A model generated the notes under the pieces. That model ran no database searches and had not been told where the DNA came from. It saw only the letters and a program-made list of their open reading frames with translations. This document shows positions 27,968 through 36,072 of a stretch of DNA of 46,532 nucleotides, piece after piece. Within the stretch, counting starts at the first letter, position 1. The number at the start of each line of letters is the position of its first letter. The DNA is taken from NCBI RefSeq assembly GCF_027257875.1, contig NZ_JAPVQY010000026.1, positions 1-46,532 of the forward strand. Direction: 5' to 3'. The position numbers and the translations under genes were made by a program. This stretch comes from Burkholderia sp. IMCC1007. GTDB lineage: Bacteria; Pseudomonadota; Gammaproteobacteria; Burkholderiales; Burkholderiaceae.

Positions 27968-29137
27968 ATGACATCCATTCAACCGATCGAATCGTCGACG
28001 TCGCTCGTCGAAGAGCGCAACACCGCCAAGACCGTCACCATCGGCATCCTGACCGCGGCCCTCGTGATCGCGGCGCCGATCATCATCGGCTCGGCCGGCG
28101 GCAACTACTGGGTCCGCGTGCTCGACTTCGCGATGCTGTACGTGATGCTCGCGCTGGGCCTGAACGTGGTGGTCGGCTTCGCCGGCCTGCTCGACCTCGG
28201 CTACATCGCGTTCTACGCAGTGGGCGCCTACACGGCGGCGCTCCTGAGTTCGCCGCACCTGACCTCGCAGTTCGAGTGGATCGCGGCGCTCGCGCCGAAC
28301 GGGCTGCACGTCCCGTTCCTGATCATCGTGCCGATCGCGATGGCGCTGGCGGCGACCTTCGGGATCCTGCTCGGCGCGCCGACGCTGCGCCTGCGCGGCG
28401 ACTACCTGGCGATCGTCACGCTCGGCTTCGGTGAAATCGTCCGGATCTTCATGAACAACCTCGACCGTCCGGTGAACATCACCAACGGCCCGAAGGGGAT
28501 CACGGGCATCGATCCGGTGCACGTCGGCGGCTTCAACCTGTCGCAGACGCACTCGCTGTTCGGCTTCCAGCTGCCGTCGGTGTACATGTACTACTACCTG
28601 TTCGTGCTCTGCTCGCTGCTGGTGATCTGGGTGTGTACGCGTCTGCAGCATTCGCGTATCGGCCGCGCGTGGGCAGCGATCCGCGAAGACGAAATCGCGG
28701 CGAAGGCGATGGGCATCAACACCCGTAACGTGAAGCTGCTCGCGTTCGCGATGGGCGCGTCGTTCGGCGGCCTGTCGGGCTCGATGTTCGGCGCGTTCCA
28801 GGGCTTCGTGTCGCCCGAGTCGTTCACGTTCTGGGAATCGATCGTCGTGCTGGCCTGCGTGGTGCTCGGCGGCATGGGCCACATCCCCGGCGTGATCCTC
28901 GGTGCGGTGCTGCTCGCGATCTTCCCGGAATTCCTGCGCTCGACGATGAGCCCGCTGCAGCATGCGCTGTTCGGTCATGACATCGTCGATACGGAAGTGA
29001 TCCGTCAGGCGCTGTACGGCCTCGCGATGGTCATCATCATGCTGTACCGCTCGGAAGGCCTGTGGCCCGCGCCGAAGCATGAGGACAAGATCGCGAAACT
29101 GGCGAAGCGCAACAGCAAGAAGCCGGTGCGCGCTTAA
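27968..29137 (+). CDS. livM: Branched-chain amino-acid ABC transporter permease LivM
   Basis: A 389-residue inner-membrane partner of LivH. Hydrophobic helices alternate with the LivM blocks YVMLALGLNVVVGFAGLLDL, RGDYLAIVTLGFGEIVRI and VVLGGMGHIPGVILGAVLL. The last block is the coupling loop that contacts the ATPases. The start follows livH by 18 nt with GGAAGGGAG as ribosome site. The C-terminus is a basic cytoplasmic tail. The N-terminal 40 residues are hydrophilic, a common feature of LivM. Confidence 0.95.
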   Translation: MTSIQPIESSTSLVEERNTAKTVTIGILTAALVIAAPIIIGSAGGNYWVRVLDFAMLYVMLALGLNVVVGFAGLLDLGYIAFYAVGAYTAALLSSPHLTSQFEWIAALAPNGLHVPFLIIVPIAMALAATFGILLGAPTLRLRGDYLAIVTLGFGEIVRIFMNNLDRPVNITNGPKGITGIDPVHVGGFNLSQTHSLFGFQLPSVYMYYYLFVLCSLLVIWVCTRLQHSRIGRAWAAIREDEIAAKAMGINTRNVKLLAFAMGASFGGLSGSMFGAFQGFVSPESFTFWESIVVLACVVLGGMGHIPGVILGAVLLAIFPEFLRSTMSPLQHALFGHDIVDTEVIRQALYGLAMVIIMLYRSEGLWPAPKHEDKIAKLAKRNSKKPVRA

Positions 29138-29160
29138 CCTACGGACAAGGGGATAAACAC

Positions 29161-29937
29161 ATGAGCGACAAGCAAATCCGACTGTCCGTCTCGGGCGTGA
29201 ACAAGCGCTTCGGCGGGCTGCAGGCGCTGTCCGACGTCGGGCTGCAGATCAAGGAAGGCGAGATCTACGGCCTGATCGGCCCGAACGGCGCGGGCAAGAC
29301 CACGTTCTTCAACGTGATCACGGGCCTCTACACGCCGGACTCCGGCGAGTTCAAGCTGGACGGCACGGAATACAAGCCGACCGCCGTGCACCAGGTCGCG
29401 AAGACGGGCATCGCGCGCACGTTCCAGAACATCCGCCTGTTCGGCGGGATGACCGCACTCGAGAACGTGATGGTGGGCCGTCACGTGCGCACCAAGCACG
29501 GGTTGCTCGGCGCGGTGTTCCAGACGCCGGCCGAACGCCAGGAAGAGCGCGAGATCAAGGAACGCGCGATCGAGTTGCTCGAGTACGTCGGCGTGCTGCA
29601 GTACGCGGACTACACGTCGCGCAACCTGTCGTACGGCCACCAGCGCCGTCTCGAGATCGCGCGCGCGCTGGCCACCGACCCGAAGCTGCTCGCGCTCGAC
29701 GAGCCGGCGGCCGGGATGAACGCGACCGAGAAGGTCGAACTCACGCGCCTGCTCGACAAGATCCGCTCGGACGGCCGCACGATTCTGCTGATCGAGCACG
29801 ACGTGAAGCTCGTGATGGGATTGTGCAACCGGATGACGGTGCTCGATTACGGCAAGGTGATCGCCGAGGGTCTGCCGCAGGACGTGCAGAAGAATCCGAA
29901 GGTGATTGAGGCATATCTCGGCGCAGGGGTGCACTGA
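29161..29937 (+). CDS. livG: Branched-chain amino-acid ABC transporter ATP-binding protein LivG
   Basis: A 258-residue ATPase subunit on the cytoplasmic face. Walker A is GPNGAGKTTFFN near residue 40, the signature LSYGHQRRLEIARAL near 158, and Walker B LLALDEPAAGMN followed by the H-loop LIEHDVKLVMG. The signature has LSYG instead of LSGG, as is usual in LivG. AAGGGG precedes the ATG. The stop overlaps the livF start (TGATG). Confidence 0.96.
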   Translation: MSDKQIRLSVSGVNKRFGGLQALSDVGLQIKEGEIYGLIGPNGAGKTTFFNVITGLYTPDSGEFKLDGTEYKPTAVHQVAKTGIARTFQNIRLFGGMTALENVMVGRHVRTKHGLLGAVFQTPAERQEEREIKERAIELLEYVGVLQYADYTSRNLSYGHQRRLEIARALATDPKLLALDEPAAGMNATEKVELTRLLDKIRSDGRTILLIEHDVKLVMGLCNRMTVLDYGKVIAEGLPQDVQKNPKVIEAYLGAGVH

Positions 29938-30653
29938 TGGCAGCGGCAATGTTGAAAATCAAGGGCTTGCAGGTCAACTACGGCGGCATCCAGGCCGTCA
30001 AGGGCGTTGACATGGAAGTCCGTCAGGGCGAGCTCGTGACGCTGATCGGCGCGAACGGCGCGGGCAAGACCACGACGATGAAGGCGATCACGGGCTTGAA
30101 GGCGTACTCGGCGGGCGACATCGAGTACGAAGGCAAGTCGATCAAGGGCGTGCCGTCGCACGAGCTGCTCAAGCGCGGCCTCGCGATGGTGCCGGAAGGC
30201 CGCGGGATCTTCGCGCGGATGTCGATCGTCGAGAACATGCAGATGGGCGCGTACCTGCGCAACGACAACGACCAGATCAAGAAGGACGTCGACCGGATGT
30301 TCGGCTTCTTCCCGCGTCTGAAGGAACGCGCGACGCAGCTCGCGGGCACGCTGTCGGGCGGCGAGCAGCAGATGCTCGCGATGTCGCGCGCGATCCTGAG
30401 CAAGCCTAAGCTGCTGCTGCTCGACGAGCCGTCGATGGGCCTGTCACCGATCATGGTCGAGAAGATCTTCGAAGTGGTGCGCGAGATCTCGAAGGAGGGC
30501 ATCACGGTGCTGCTGGTCGAGCAGAACGCACGCCTCGCGCTGCAGGCTGCCGACCGCGGCTACGTGATGGACTCGGGCACGGTCACGATGGAAGGCGACG
30601 CGAAGCAGATGCTCGACGATCCGAAGGTGCGGGCCGCGTATCTGGGTGAATGA
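29937..30653 (+). CDS. livF: Branched-chain amino-acid ABC transporter ATP-binding protein LivF
   Basis: A 238-residue second ATPase of the importer, pairing with LivG. Walker A is GANGAGKTTTMK near residue 36, the signature LSGGEQQMLAMSRAI near 138 and Walker B LLLLDEPSMGLSP. The N-terminus MLKIKGLQVNYGGIQAVKG is typical of LivF. It is translationally coupled to livG by a one-base overlap. A strong intrinsic terminator follows, ending the operon. Confidence 0.96.
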   Translation: MAAAMLKIKGLQVNYGGIQAVKGVDMEVRQGELVTLIGANGAGKTTTMKAITGLKAYSAGDIEYEGKSIKGVPSHELLKRGLAMVPEGRGIFARMSIVENMQMGAYLRNDNDQIKKDVDRMFGFFPRLKERATQLAGTLSGGEQQMLAMSRAILSKPKLLLLDEPSMGLSPIMVEKIFEVVREISKEGITVLLVEQNARLALQAADRGYVMDSGTVTMEGDAKQMLDDPKVRAAYLGE

Positions 30654-30711
30654 GCGGGCCCGGTGCGGCGCAGCGGCAGATGCCGGCGCGCCGCGCGAGG
30701 GCTTTCGAAAG

Positions 30712-30743
30712 GCTGTCACGGGAAACCGCGACAGCTTTTTTTT
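30712..30743 (+). terminator. Intrinsic terminator of livHMGF
   Basis: GCTGTC-A-CGG (30712-30721), loop GAAA, CCG-C-GACAGC (30726-30735), then eight T residues. The stem has one internal A/C mismatch. Confidence 0.85.
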
Positions 30744-30843
30744 CGTCCGGCGCGCCCGGCGGCGAACTGTGCGCGCGGACGCGACTCCATTCATTCGGTT
30801 GTGACGCCGACCATGCGGTGCGCAAGGCGGGCACGTGAAGGCT

Positions 30844-30925
30844 TCCGCAACCGGCCGTCCGCAAACCGGCCGTCCGCAACCGGCCGTCCGCAACCGGCCG
30901 TCCGCAACCGGCCGTCCGCAAACCG
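30844..30925. repeat. 14/15-bp tandem minisatellite
   Basis: About 5.7 head-to-tail copies of TCCGCAACCGGCCG, with a one-base A insertion in the second and last copies. It lies in the intergenic gap between livF and the YukJ-like gene (30654-30975). Copies are nearly identical, so it is recent and probably variable between strains. No frame across it looks like a real protein. Confidence 0.9.
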
Positions 30926-30975
30926 ACACGCGCGCTGCGTAGCATGGTCGATTCATCGGAACACGGAGAGCACGC

Positions 30976-31647
30976 ATGAGTCTGGACTACGGTTTCGTGA
31001 AGGCGAAGGTGACGTCGGTGGCGCAGCTGAAGGGTTCGCCGCACGGCAGCGAGATCCAGTATCACATCCACCTGACGCTCGCGTTGCCGACGGGCGACTG
31101 GGACGTCGCGATCAACGTCGGCACCAGCGACGCGGACGACCTGCTGAACTACAAGCTCGTCTACGATTTCCATCATCCGGTCACCGCGACGCTCGCGGCC
31201 GCGGCCGAAGGCTATACGGATCTCGCCGGGCACGCCGCGCTGCCCGCGCTCGACTATCTGCGTAGCGACATCCTGAACGAGACGGGCGCATGGCGCGCCA
31301 GCGCGGTGATGGACGGCACCCAGAATCCGGAGCCGATCCCGTCGCTGCTGCGGCTCGTCAATGCGGCGCAATCGCAGGGGCTCGACGTCGTCGTGTTCGG
31401 CCGCACGTATTCGGAAGGCAACGGCATCCACGACACGCACATGAACCAAGGCTCGACAGGCCCGAACTACCTGCATCGCGCGGGCGACGACCACAACGAT
31501 CACAACGACGTGTGGCAGGACGGCGCACTGATCGTGCGCGTGAGCGATACGCAGTGGGCCGCGTATTTCGCGGCGTTCGAGCAGCAGGCCGTGCCGACCG
31601 ACGCGCTCGGCAATCCGTTGCCGGGCGCGGGGCCGATCACGCGCTGA
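30976..31647 (+). CDS. YukJ/DUF2278-family protein
   Basis: A 223-residue soluble protein of the DUF2278 (YukJ) family, whose biochemical role is unknown. The N-terminal MSLDYGFVKAKV and the late blocks GIHDTHMNQGS and HNDHNDVWQDGALIV are the family marks; the His/Asp-rich stretch could bind a metal, which is my inference. GGAGAG lies five bases before the ATG. It has no operon partner: the minisatellite lies upstream and a convergent acetyltransferase gene downstream. Confidence 0.85.
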   Translation: MSLDYGFVKAKVTSVAQLKGSPHGSEIQYHIHLTLALPTGDWDVAINVGTSDADDLLNYKLVYDFHHPVTATLAAAAEGYTDLAGHAALPALDYLRSDILNETGAWRASAVMDGTQNPEPIPSLLRLVNAAQSQGLDVVVFGRTYSEGNGIHDTHMNQGSTGPNYLHRAGDDHNDHNDVWQDGALIVRVSDTQWAAYFAAFEQQAVPTDALGNPLPGAGPITR

Positions 31648-31671
31648 GCCGCGTGGCTGCCGGCGGCGGTT

Positions 31672-32127
31672 TTACGCGGCCGGCAGCGTCTTGCCGAACG
31701 AGATGCGTTCCTCGACGCGATAGCCGAGCGCCGCATAGAAGCGGCACGCATCGTCGTTGCCGGGCAGTACCTGCAGATTGACCTTCAGGCAGCCGCGCGC
31801 GGCGAGTGCAGTTTCCGCATGCGCGATCAGTGCGCGGCCGATGCCGAGCCGACGTGCATCGTTCGACACGCCGAACGAGTAGAGCCAGCCGCGATGTCCG
31901 TCGAAACCCGCCATCAGCGTGCCGACCACCCGCGCGCCGCAGGTCGCGACGAAGAACAGCTCCGGCTGCGTCGCGCGCTTCAGCTCGATCGATCGCAGCG
32001 GATCGCGGTGCGGCGGCGCGCCGGCTTCGTCGTACTGCGGGAACGCGTCGCGCCATACCGCGAGCACGGCATCGGTGTCGGCGCGTTCGAACGGGCGGAT
32101 CGCGACAGCATCGGCGGCGGCATCCAT
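31672..32127 (-). CDS. GNAT-family acetyltransferase (YpeA-like)
   Basis: A 151-residue N-acetyltransferase using acetyl-CoA. The acetyl-CoA pyrophosphate loop is RRLGIGRALIAHAE near residue 92; LFFVATCGARVVGTLM is the preceding strand pair and CRFYAALGYRVEER the final motif. Overall it resembles YpeA. The substrate cannot be predicted. It begins 13 nt after the argD-type gene stop, so the two are probably one transcript. Confidence 0.88.
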   Translation of the reverse strand: MDAAADAVAIRPFERADTDAVLAVWRDAFPQYDEAGAPPHRDPLRSIELKRATQPELFFVATCGARVVGTLMAGFDGHRGWLYSFGVSNDARRLGIGRALIAHAETALAARGCLKVNLQVLPGNDDACRFYAALGYRVEERISFGKTLPAA

Positions 32128-32140
32128 CGCGGCGATCTCC

Positions 32141-33325
32141 TTACAGCGTGTCGAGGATCGACCGCAGCATCGCCATCATCTGGTCGATCTCTTCGGTCGT
32201 CACGTTCAGCGCGGGCATGAAGCGCAGCAGGTTCGGCCGTGCGGCGTTCAGCAGCAGGCCGTCCGGCTGCATGTCGCGCGCCTTCTCGACGATCTGCGGG
32301 CCGATGTCCTTGCCGAGCAGCAGCGCGCGCAGCAGGCCTTCGCCGCGTTCGCCTTCGAAGCCGCGCTCCTCCGACAGCTCGAGCAGCTTGCGCTTCAGAT
32401 ACTCGCTGCGCGCACGCACGCCTTCGAGGAAGCCGGGCGCGACGAGCTGCGAGATCACCGAATAGCCGACCGCCGTCATCAGCGGGTTGCCGTTGTACGT
32501 GCCGCCCTGGTCGCCGGCCTCGAACACCGCGACATCGGCCTTCGACAGCAGCGCGCCGAGCGGTGCGCCGCCGCCGATGCCCTTCGCGAGCGTCATGATG
32601 TCCGGCTCGATGCCGGACAGCTCGTACGCGAACAGCGTGCCCGCGCGGCCGCAGCCGCTCTGCACTTCGTCGACGATCAGCAGCAGGTTGTGCTGCTTCG
32701 TCAGCGCGCGCAGCGCCTGCATGAATTCACGCGTCGCCGGGATCACGCCGCCTTCACCCTGGATCGGTTCGAGCATCACGGCGACGGTCTTGTCGGTGAT
32801 CAGCTTCTCGACCGACTCGATGTCGTTCAGCTCGGCCTTCGGGAAGCCCGGCACTTGCGGCGCGTAGATCGTGTCCCAGCCCGGCTTGCCGCTGGCCGAC
32901 ATCGTCGCGAGCGTGCGGCCGTGGAAGCTGTGGTCGAACGTGATGATCTCGTATGCACCGTTCTTGAACTTGCGGCCCCACTTGCGCGCGAGCTTGATCG
33001 CGCCTTCGTTCGCCTCGGCGCCGCTGTTCGTGAAGAACACCTTGTCGAACACGCTGTGCTGCGTGAGCAGGCCCGCGAGCTTCGCCATCGGCTCGTTGTA
33101 GAACGCCGGCGACGGGTTCAGCAGCTTTTCGGCCTGCGTCTTCAGCGCTTCGACGATGCCGTCGTTGCAGTGGCCGAGGCTGTTGACGGCCCAGCCCTGG
33201 ATGAAGTCGAGATAGCGCTTGCCCGTGTGATCGTAGAGCCACGAACCCTTGCCGTGCGTAAACACGATGTCGGGGCGGTTCGTGATGTACATCAGCGAGT
33301 CGATCGGGTAATCGTTCAGGGGCAT
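32141..33325 (-). CDS. argD: Acetylornithine-type aminotransferase (ArgD family)
   Basis: A 394-residue class III PLP-dependent aminotransferase that most likely converts N-acetylglutamate semialdehyde to N-acetylornithine in arginine synthesis, possibly with succinyl-diaminopimelate activity. The PLP Lys is in [14 protein letters not shown]; other blocks are [39 protein letters not shown] and [19 protein letters not shown] lies nine bases before the ATG. A promoter, an Arg-rich small frame and an intrinsic terminator lie upstream, suggesting attenuation. Related ornithine or 4-aminobutyrate transaminases are less likely. Confidence 0.9.
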   Translation of the reverse strand: MPLNDYPIDSLMYITNRPDIVFTHGKGSWLYDHTGKRYLDFIQGWAVNSLGHCNDGIVEALKTQAEKLLNPSPAFYNEPMAKLAGLLTQHSVFDKVFFTNSGAEANEGAIKLARKWGRKFKNGAYEIITFDHSFHGRTLATMSASGKPGWDTIYAPQVPGFPKAELNDIESVEKLITDKTVAVMLEPIQGEGGVIPATREFMQALRALTKQHNLLLIVDEVQSGCGRAGTLFAYELSGIEPDIMTLAKGIGGGAPLGALLSKADVAVFEAGDQGGTYNGNPLMTAVGYSVISQLVAPGFLEGVRARSEYLKRKLLELSEERGFEGERGEGLLRALLLGKDIGPQIVEKARDMQPDGLLLNAARPNLLRFMPALNVTTEEIDQMMAMLRSILDTL

Positions 33326-33360
33326 GGCAGCAGACTCCAGCGGGCGTTGAAAAGGAAACG

Positions 33361-33391
33361 GGCAATAAAAAAGCCACGGAATGCCGTGGCT
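33361..33391 (-). terminator. Intrinsic terminator just upstream of argD (possible attenuator)
   Basis: AGCCACGG (33372-33379) and CCGTGGCT (33384-33391) form an 8-bp perfect stem with a 4-nt loop. On the minus strand TTTTTTATTG follows. It ends only 36 nt before the argD ATG, and no promoter is visible between the two. It could simply end the upstream reductase transcript, but it lies 230 nt from that stop and beyond a predicted promoter. Confidence 0.75.
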
Positions 33392-33410
33392 GGTGGATCG
33401 AACAGCTTGT

Positions 33411-33442
33411 GCGTAACCGGTGAAGCGGGAGCAGGGTTACGC
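33411..33442 (-). promoter_or_regulatory. Hairpin overlapping the leader stop codon
   Basis: GCGTAACC (33411-33418) and GGTTACGC (33435-33442) are perfect inverted repeats with a 16-nt loop. The TAA stop of the Arg-rich leader frame lies inside the stem, so a ribosome at the stop would block the hairpin. Confidence 0.5.
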
Positions 33443-33520
33443 GCGAGTCCGTGACGAGCCGGCGGCATCCGGGCGGAGCGGCGAGCGGCGACGTCGGAGA
33501 GCGGACAGGAAGCGGTTCAT
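33437..33520 (-). CDS. Putative Arg-rich leader peptide ahead of argD
   Basis: A 27-residue frame with eight Arg, including four in a row (residues 9-12, codons CGA CGT CGC CGC). Its ATG lies 7 nt after a predicted -10 box and it has no ribosome site. It ends inside a hairpin and is followed by an intrinsic terminator and argD. That order is what attenuation leaders show. Caution: in this GC-rich DNA, chance frames are often Arg-rich, so expression and function are unproven. Confidence 0.35.
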   Translation of the reverse strand: MNRFLSALRRRRSPLRPDAAGSSRTRA

Positions 33521-33527
33521 GTGCGCA

Positions 33528-33557
33528 AGCATAAGGCATCCCGCGCCCCACTGTAAA
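33528..33557 (-). promoter_or_regulatory. Promoter for the argD leader
   Basis: On the minus strand TTTACA (33552-33557), an 18-bp spacer and TATGCT (33528-33533). Transcription would begin at or next to the leader ATG at 33520. It is the only promoter-like sequence between the reductase stop and argD. Confidence 0.5.
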
Positions 33558-33621
33558 CCGCCGCGATGCCACGGATGTGACATGGGCGGCGCGCAGCGTG
33601 GGACGCGGGCGCGCCCGGTGC

Positions 33622-34653
33622 TCAGACCGGATGCGCGAGATCGGCGGCGCTCGTGAACGAGTCCGCGTAGAACTCGTCGGCCGGCAGCGCGTGGTGCTGC
33701 GTGAAGTCGCGCTGCGCGGACTCGACCATCACCGGTGCGCCGCACGCGTACACCTGGTGGCCCGACAGATCGGGCAGGTCCTCGATCACCGCGCGGTGGA
33801 CGAAGCCGGTGCGGCCGGTCCACTGGTCGGCGTCGTCCGGCTCGGACAGCACGGGCACGTACTTGAAGTTCGGAATTTCGCGCGCCCACTGCTCGGCGAG
33901 CTCGCCGAGGTAGATGTCCTTCTTGCGGCGTGCGCCCCAGTAGAGCGTCATCGGGCGCGTGATGCCCGAGTGCTTCACGTGCTCGACGATCGCCTTGATC
34001 GGCGCGAAGCCCGTGCCCGATGCGAGCAGCACGATCGGCTTGTCGGAATCCTCGCGCAGGAAGAACGTGCCGAGCGGGCCTTCGAAGCGCAGGATGTCGC
34101 GCTCCTTCATCGCGCCGAACACGTGATCGGTGAACTTGCCGCCCGGCATGTGGCGGATGTGCAGCTCGATCGGGCCTTCCTCGTGCGGCGCGTTCGCCAT
34201 CGAGTAGCTGCGGCGCGAACCGTCCTTCAGGATGAATTCGACGTACTGGCCCGCGAGGTATTGCAGGCGTTCGTTGGCGGGCAGCTGCAGTTTCACGACC
34301 ATCACGTCGTCGGCGCGGCGCTCGAGCGCGGCGATCCGGCACGGCAGCTTCTTCACCTGCACGCCGTCGACGCCGGCGATTTCACGCACGTCGATTTCGA
34401 GGTCGCACTGCGCCTTCGAGCAGCACAGCAGCGCGAGGCCGCGCGTGCGTTCGTCGTTGGACAGTGCCGACGCGGCGTGCGGGCCCTGTTCGATCTGGCC
34501 CGACACGATCTGGCCCTTGCAGGAGCCGCACGCGCCGTTCTTGCACCCGTACGGCAGATGGACATTCTGGCGCAGCGCGGCTGCCAGCACGGTTTCGTCC
34601 GACTCGACCTGGAACTGCCGGCCGCTTTGCTTGAGAGTAACGTTGAATGCCAT
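33622..34653 (-). CDS. Ferredoxin-NAD(P)H reductase fusion (CDP-6-deoxy-glucoseen reductase-like)
   Basis: A 343-residue electron-transfer flavoprotein. The N-terminal plant-type [2Fe-2S] domain has CKNGACGSC plus a later Cys in LLCCSKA. The FAD domain has RRSYSMANAP and the NAD(P) domain has LLASGTGFAPIKAIVEH and VYACGAPVMVESA. This layout is that of CDP-6-deoxy-delta-3,4-glucoseen reductase and of oxygenase reductases. No sugar or oxygenase genes are nearby, so the partner is unknown. The start at 34653 (MAFNVTLKQSG) matches the family; no ribosome site is evident. Confidence 0.9.
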   Translation of the reverse strand: MAFNVTLKQSGRQFQVESDETVLAAALRQNVHLPYGCKNGACGSCKGQIVSGQIEQGPHAASALSNDERTRGLALLCCSKAQCDLEIDVREIAGVDGVQVKKLPCRIAALERRADDVMVVKLQLPANERLQYLAGQYVEFILKDGSRRSYSMANAPHEEGPIELHIRHMPGGKFTDHVFGAMKERDILRFEGPLGTFFLREDSDKPIVLLASGTGFAPIKAIVEHVKHSGITRPMTLYWGARRKKDIYLGELAEQWAREIPNFKYVPVLSEPDDADQWTGRTGFVHRAVIEDLPDLSGHQVYACGAPVMVESAQRDFTQHHALPADEFYADSFTSAADLAHPV

Positions 34654-34759
34654 AGAACCAAATAGAACAAAATGTGGGGACCGTGCATCTCGCGCACGGC
34701 AGCTACAATGCAAACCCGTTGCGCGCCGCGCAACGGTGGCTACTGATTTCGCAACCAAC

Positions 34760-35797
34760 ATGATCGCGACTCGAATCCTGCGCCGGCCGCGCGTGCTGAT
34801 CGTCGGCTGCGGCGACGTCGGGCTGCGCTGCGTCGCCCAATGGCGCGACGCTCGCCGCAACCCGCGCATCGTCGCGCTGACGAGCCATCCGGGCCGCTGC
34901 GACACATTGCGCGCGGCGGGCGCGACGCCGATCGTCGGCAACCTCGACCGCCGGGCGACGCTGGGTCGCCTCGCCGGGCTCGCCCGTACGATCCTGCATC
35001 TTGCGCCGCCGCAATCCGACGGTCGCGACGACCTGCGCACGCGTGCGCTGATCGCCGCATTGTCCGTGCCCGCGCGGCGGCCGTCCGTGCCGGCGGTATC
35101 GGCGGCCGGCCGGCTTCGCACGCTGCGCGCCGCTGCCCGACAGGCTGGCGCGCCGCGTCGGGAAGCGCGTATTGTACCCGACGCCCTTCGTGCGCCGACG
35201 CTCGTCTACGCCAGCACGACGGGCGTATACGGCGACTGCGGCGGCGCGCGAATCGACGAAACCCAGCCGCTGCGCCCGGCCAATCCGCGTGCGTTCCGGC
35301 GCGTGTCGGCCGAGCGTCAACTGCGCGCCGCGACGGTGCGCGGCGTGCTGTCCGCGCGGATCGTGCGCATTCCCGGCATCTATGCGGCGAACCGGCTGCC
35401 GCTCGCGCGACTCGAGCGCGGCACGCCGGCGCTCGACGCGGCCGACGACGTGTACACGAACCATATCCATGCCGACGATCTCGCGACGATCCTGCGCCGG
35501 GCGGCCGTGCGCGGCAGGCCGGCGCGCGCGGTACATGCGTCGGACGACAGCGAACTGCGGATGGGGGAGTATTTCGACCGGGTCGCGCAGGCGTTCGGCC
35601 TGCCGCCGCCGCCACGCATCAGCCGCACGGATGCCGAGCGTCAGCTCGAGCCGACGCTCCTGTCGTTCATGCGTGAATCGCGGCGCTTGTCCAACGCCCG
35701 GCTCAAGGCCGAATTGTGCGTGACGTTGCGCTATCCGACCGTAGACGAATTCCTTCAAACGGTCGCGCCGCGCCGCGCATCAGGTCAGCGCGGGTAA
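34760..35797 (+). CDS. NAD(P)-dependent epimerase/reductase (YeeZ-like SDR)
   Basis: A 345-residue extended short-chain dehydrogenase-like protein. The N-terminal RVLIVGCGDVGLRCV is a Rossmann fold; LVYASTTGVYGDCGG holds the Ser and Tyr of the family, but I see no YxxxK lysine. YTNHIHADDLATIL is typical of YeeZ-like proteins. A stretch of about 40 Arg/Ala-rich residues (roughly 109-148) interrupts the fold between LIAALS and PTLVYAS and has no obvious family counterpart. A TACAAT box lies about 50 nt upstream. Its 3' end overlaps the opposing small membrane-protein gene by 18 bp. Confidence 0.82.
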   Translation: MIATRILRRPRVLIVGCGDVGLRCVAQWRDARRNPRIVALTSHPGRCDTLRAAGATPIVGNLDRRATLGRLAGLARTILHLAPPQSDGRDDLRTRALIAALSVPARRPSVPAVSAAGRLRTLRAAARQAGAPRREARIVPDALRAPTLVYASTTGVYGDCGGARIDETQPLRPANPRAFRRVSAERQLRAATVRGVLSARIVRIPGIYAANRLPLARLERGTPALDAADDVYTNHIHADDLATILRRAAVRGRPARAVHASDDSELRMGEYFDRVAQAFGLPPPPRISRTDAERQLEPTLLSFMRESRRLSNARLKAELCVTLRYPTVDEFLQTVAPRRASGQRG

Positions 35798-35968
35798 CGC
35801 CTCGATCAGCAGGAAGCACAGCAGCGCACCGATCACCGCGCCGATCAGGTTCGGCTGATATTTGTGCTTCAGATGCATCGTGCCCAACAGGCCACCGATC
35901 ACGATGACACTGATGATTGCGAACGCAATCATCGCCGACGACAGTTCGAAAGAATGGTTGATATTCAT
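35780..35968 (-). CDS. Small two-helix membrane protein
   Basis: A 62-residue hypothetical protein with two hydrophobic segments, AMIAFAIISVIVIGGLLG (about 12-29) and LIGAVIGALLCFLLIEALPA (about 41-60), separated by a basic His/Lys loop. GGGGAG lies five bases before the ATG, a strong ribosome site. It follows rsuA on the same strand by 104 nt and overlaps the end of the opposing SDR gene. I do not recognise the family. Confidence 0.75.
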   Translation of the reverse strand: MNINHSFELSSAMIAFAIISVIVIGGLLGTMHLKHKYQPNLIGAVIGALLCFLLIEALPALT

Positions 35969-36072
35969 GACGTCTCCCCTGCATCGCTGCTCGTGCAGCT
36001 TGTGATTCGAGTATAGCGGGGGAACCTGCGGCCGGGACGGGGGCGGCATCGAACGGTCGTGCGGATTTTCCC

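Noticed and set aside
26909..29080. A 723-codon frame antisense to livH and livM
   Set aside because: Extreme Arg/His/Asp bias and complete overlap with conserved permease genes.
30663..31265. Frames running through the minisatellite as a repeat protein
   Set aside because: The frames overlap the YukJ-like gene out of register and the repeat changes frame with each 14- versus 15-bp unit.
33437..34342. A 301-codon minus-strand frame overlapping the reductase gene
   Set aside because: It is out of frame with the clear ferredoxin-reductase; only its last 27 codons, which start at their own ATG after a promoter, are kept as a possible leader peptide.
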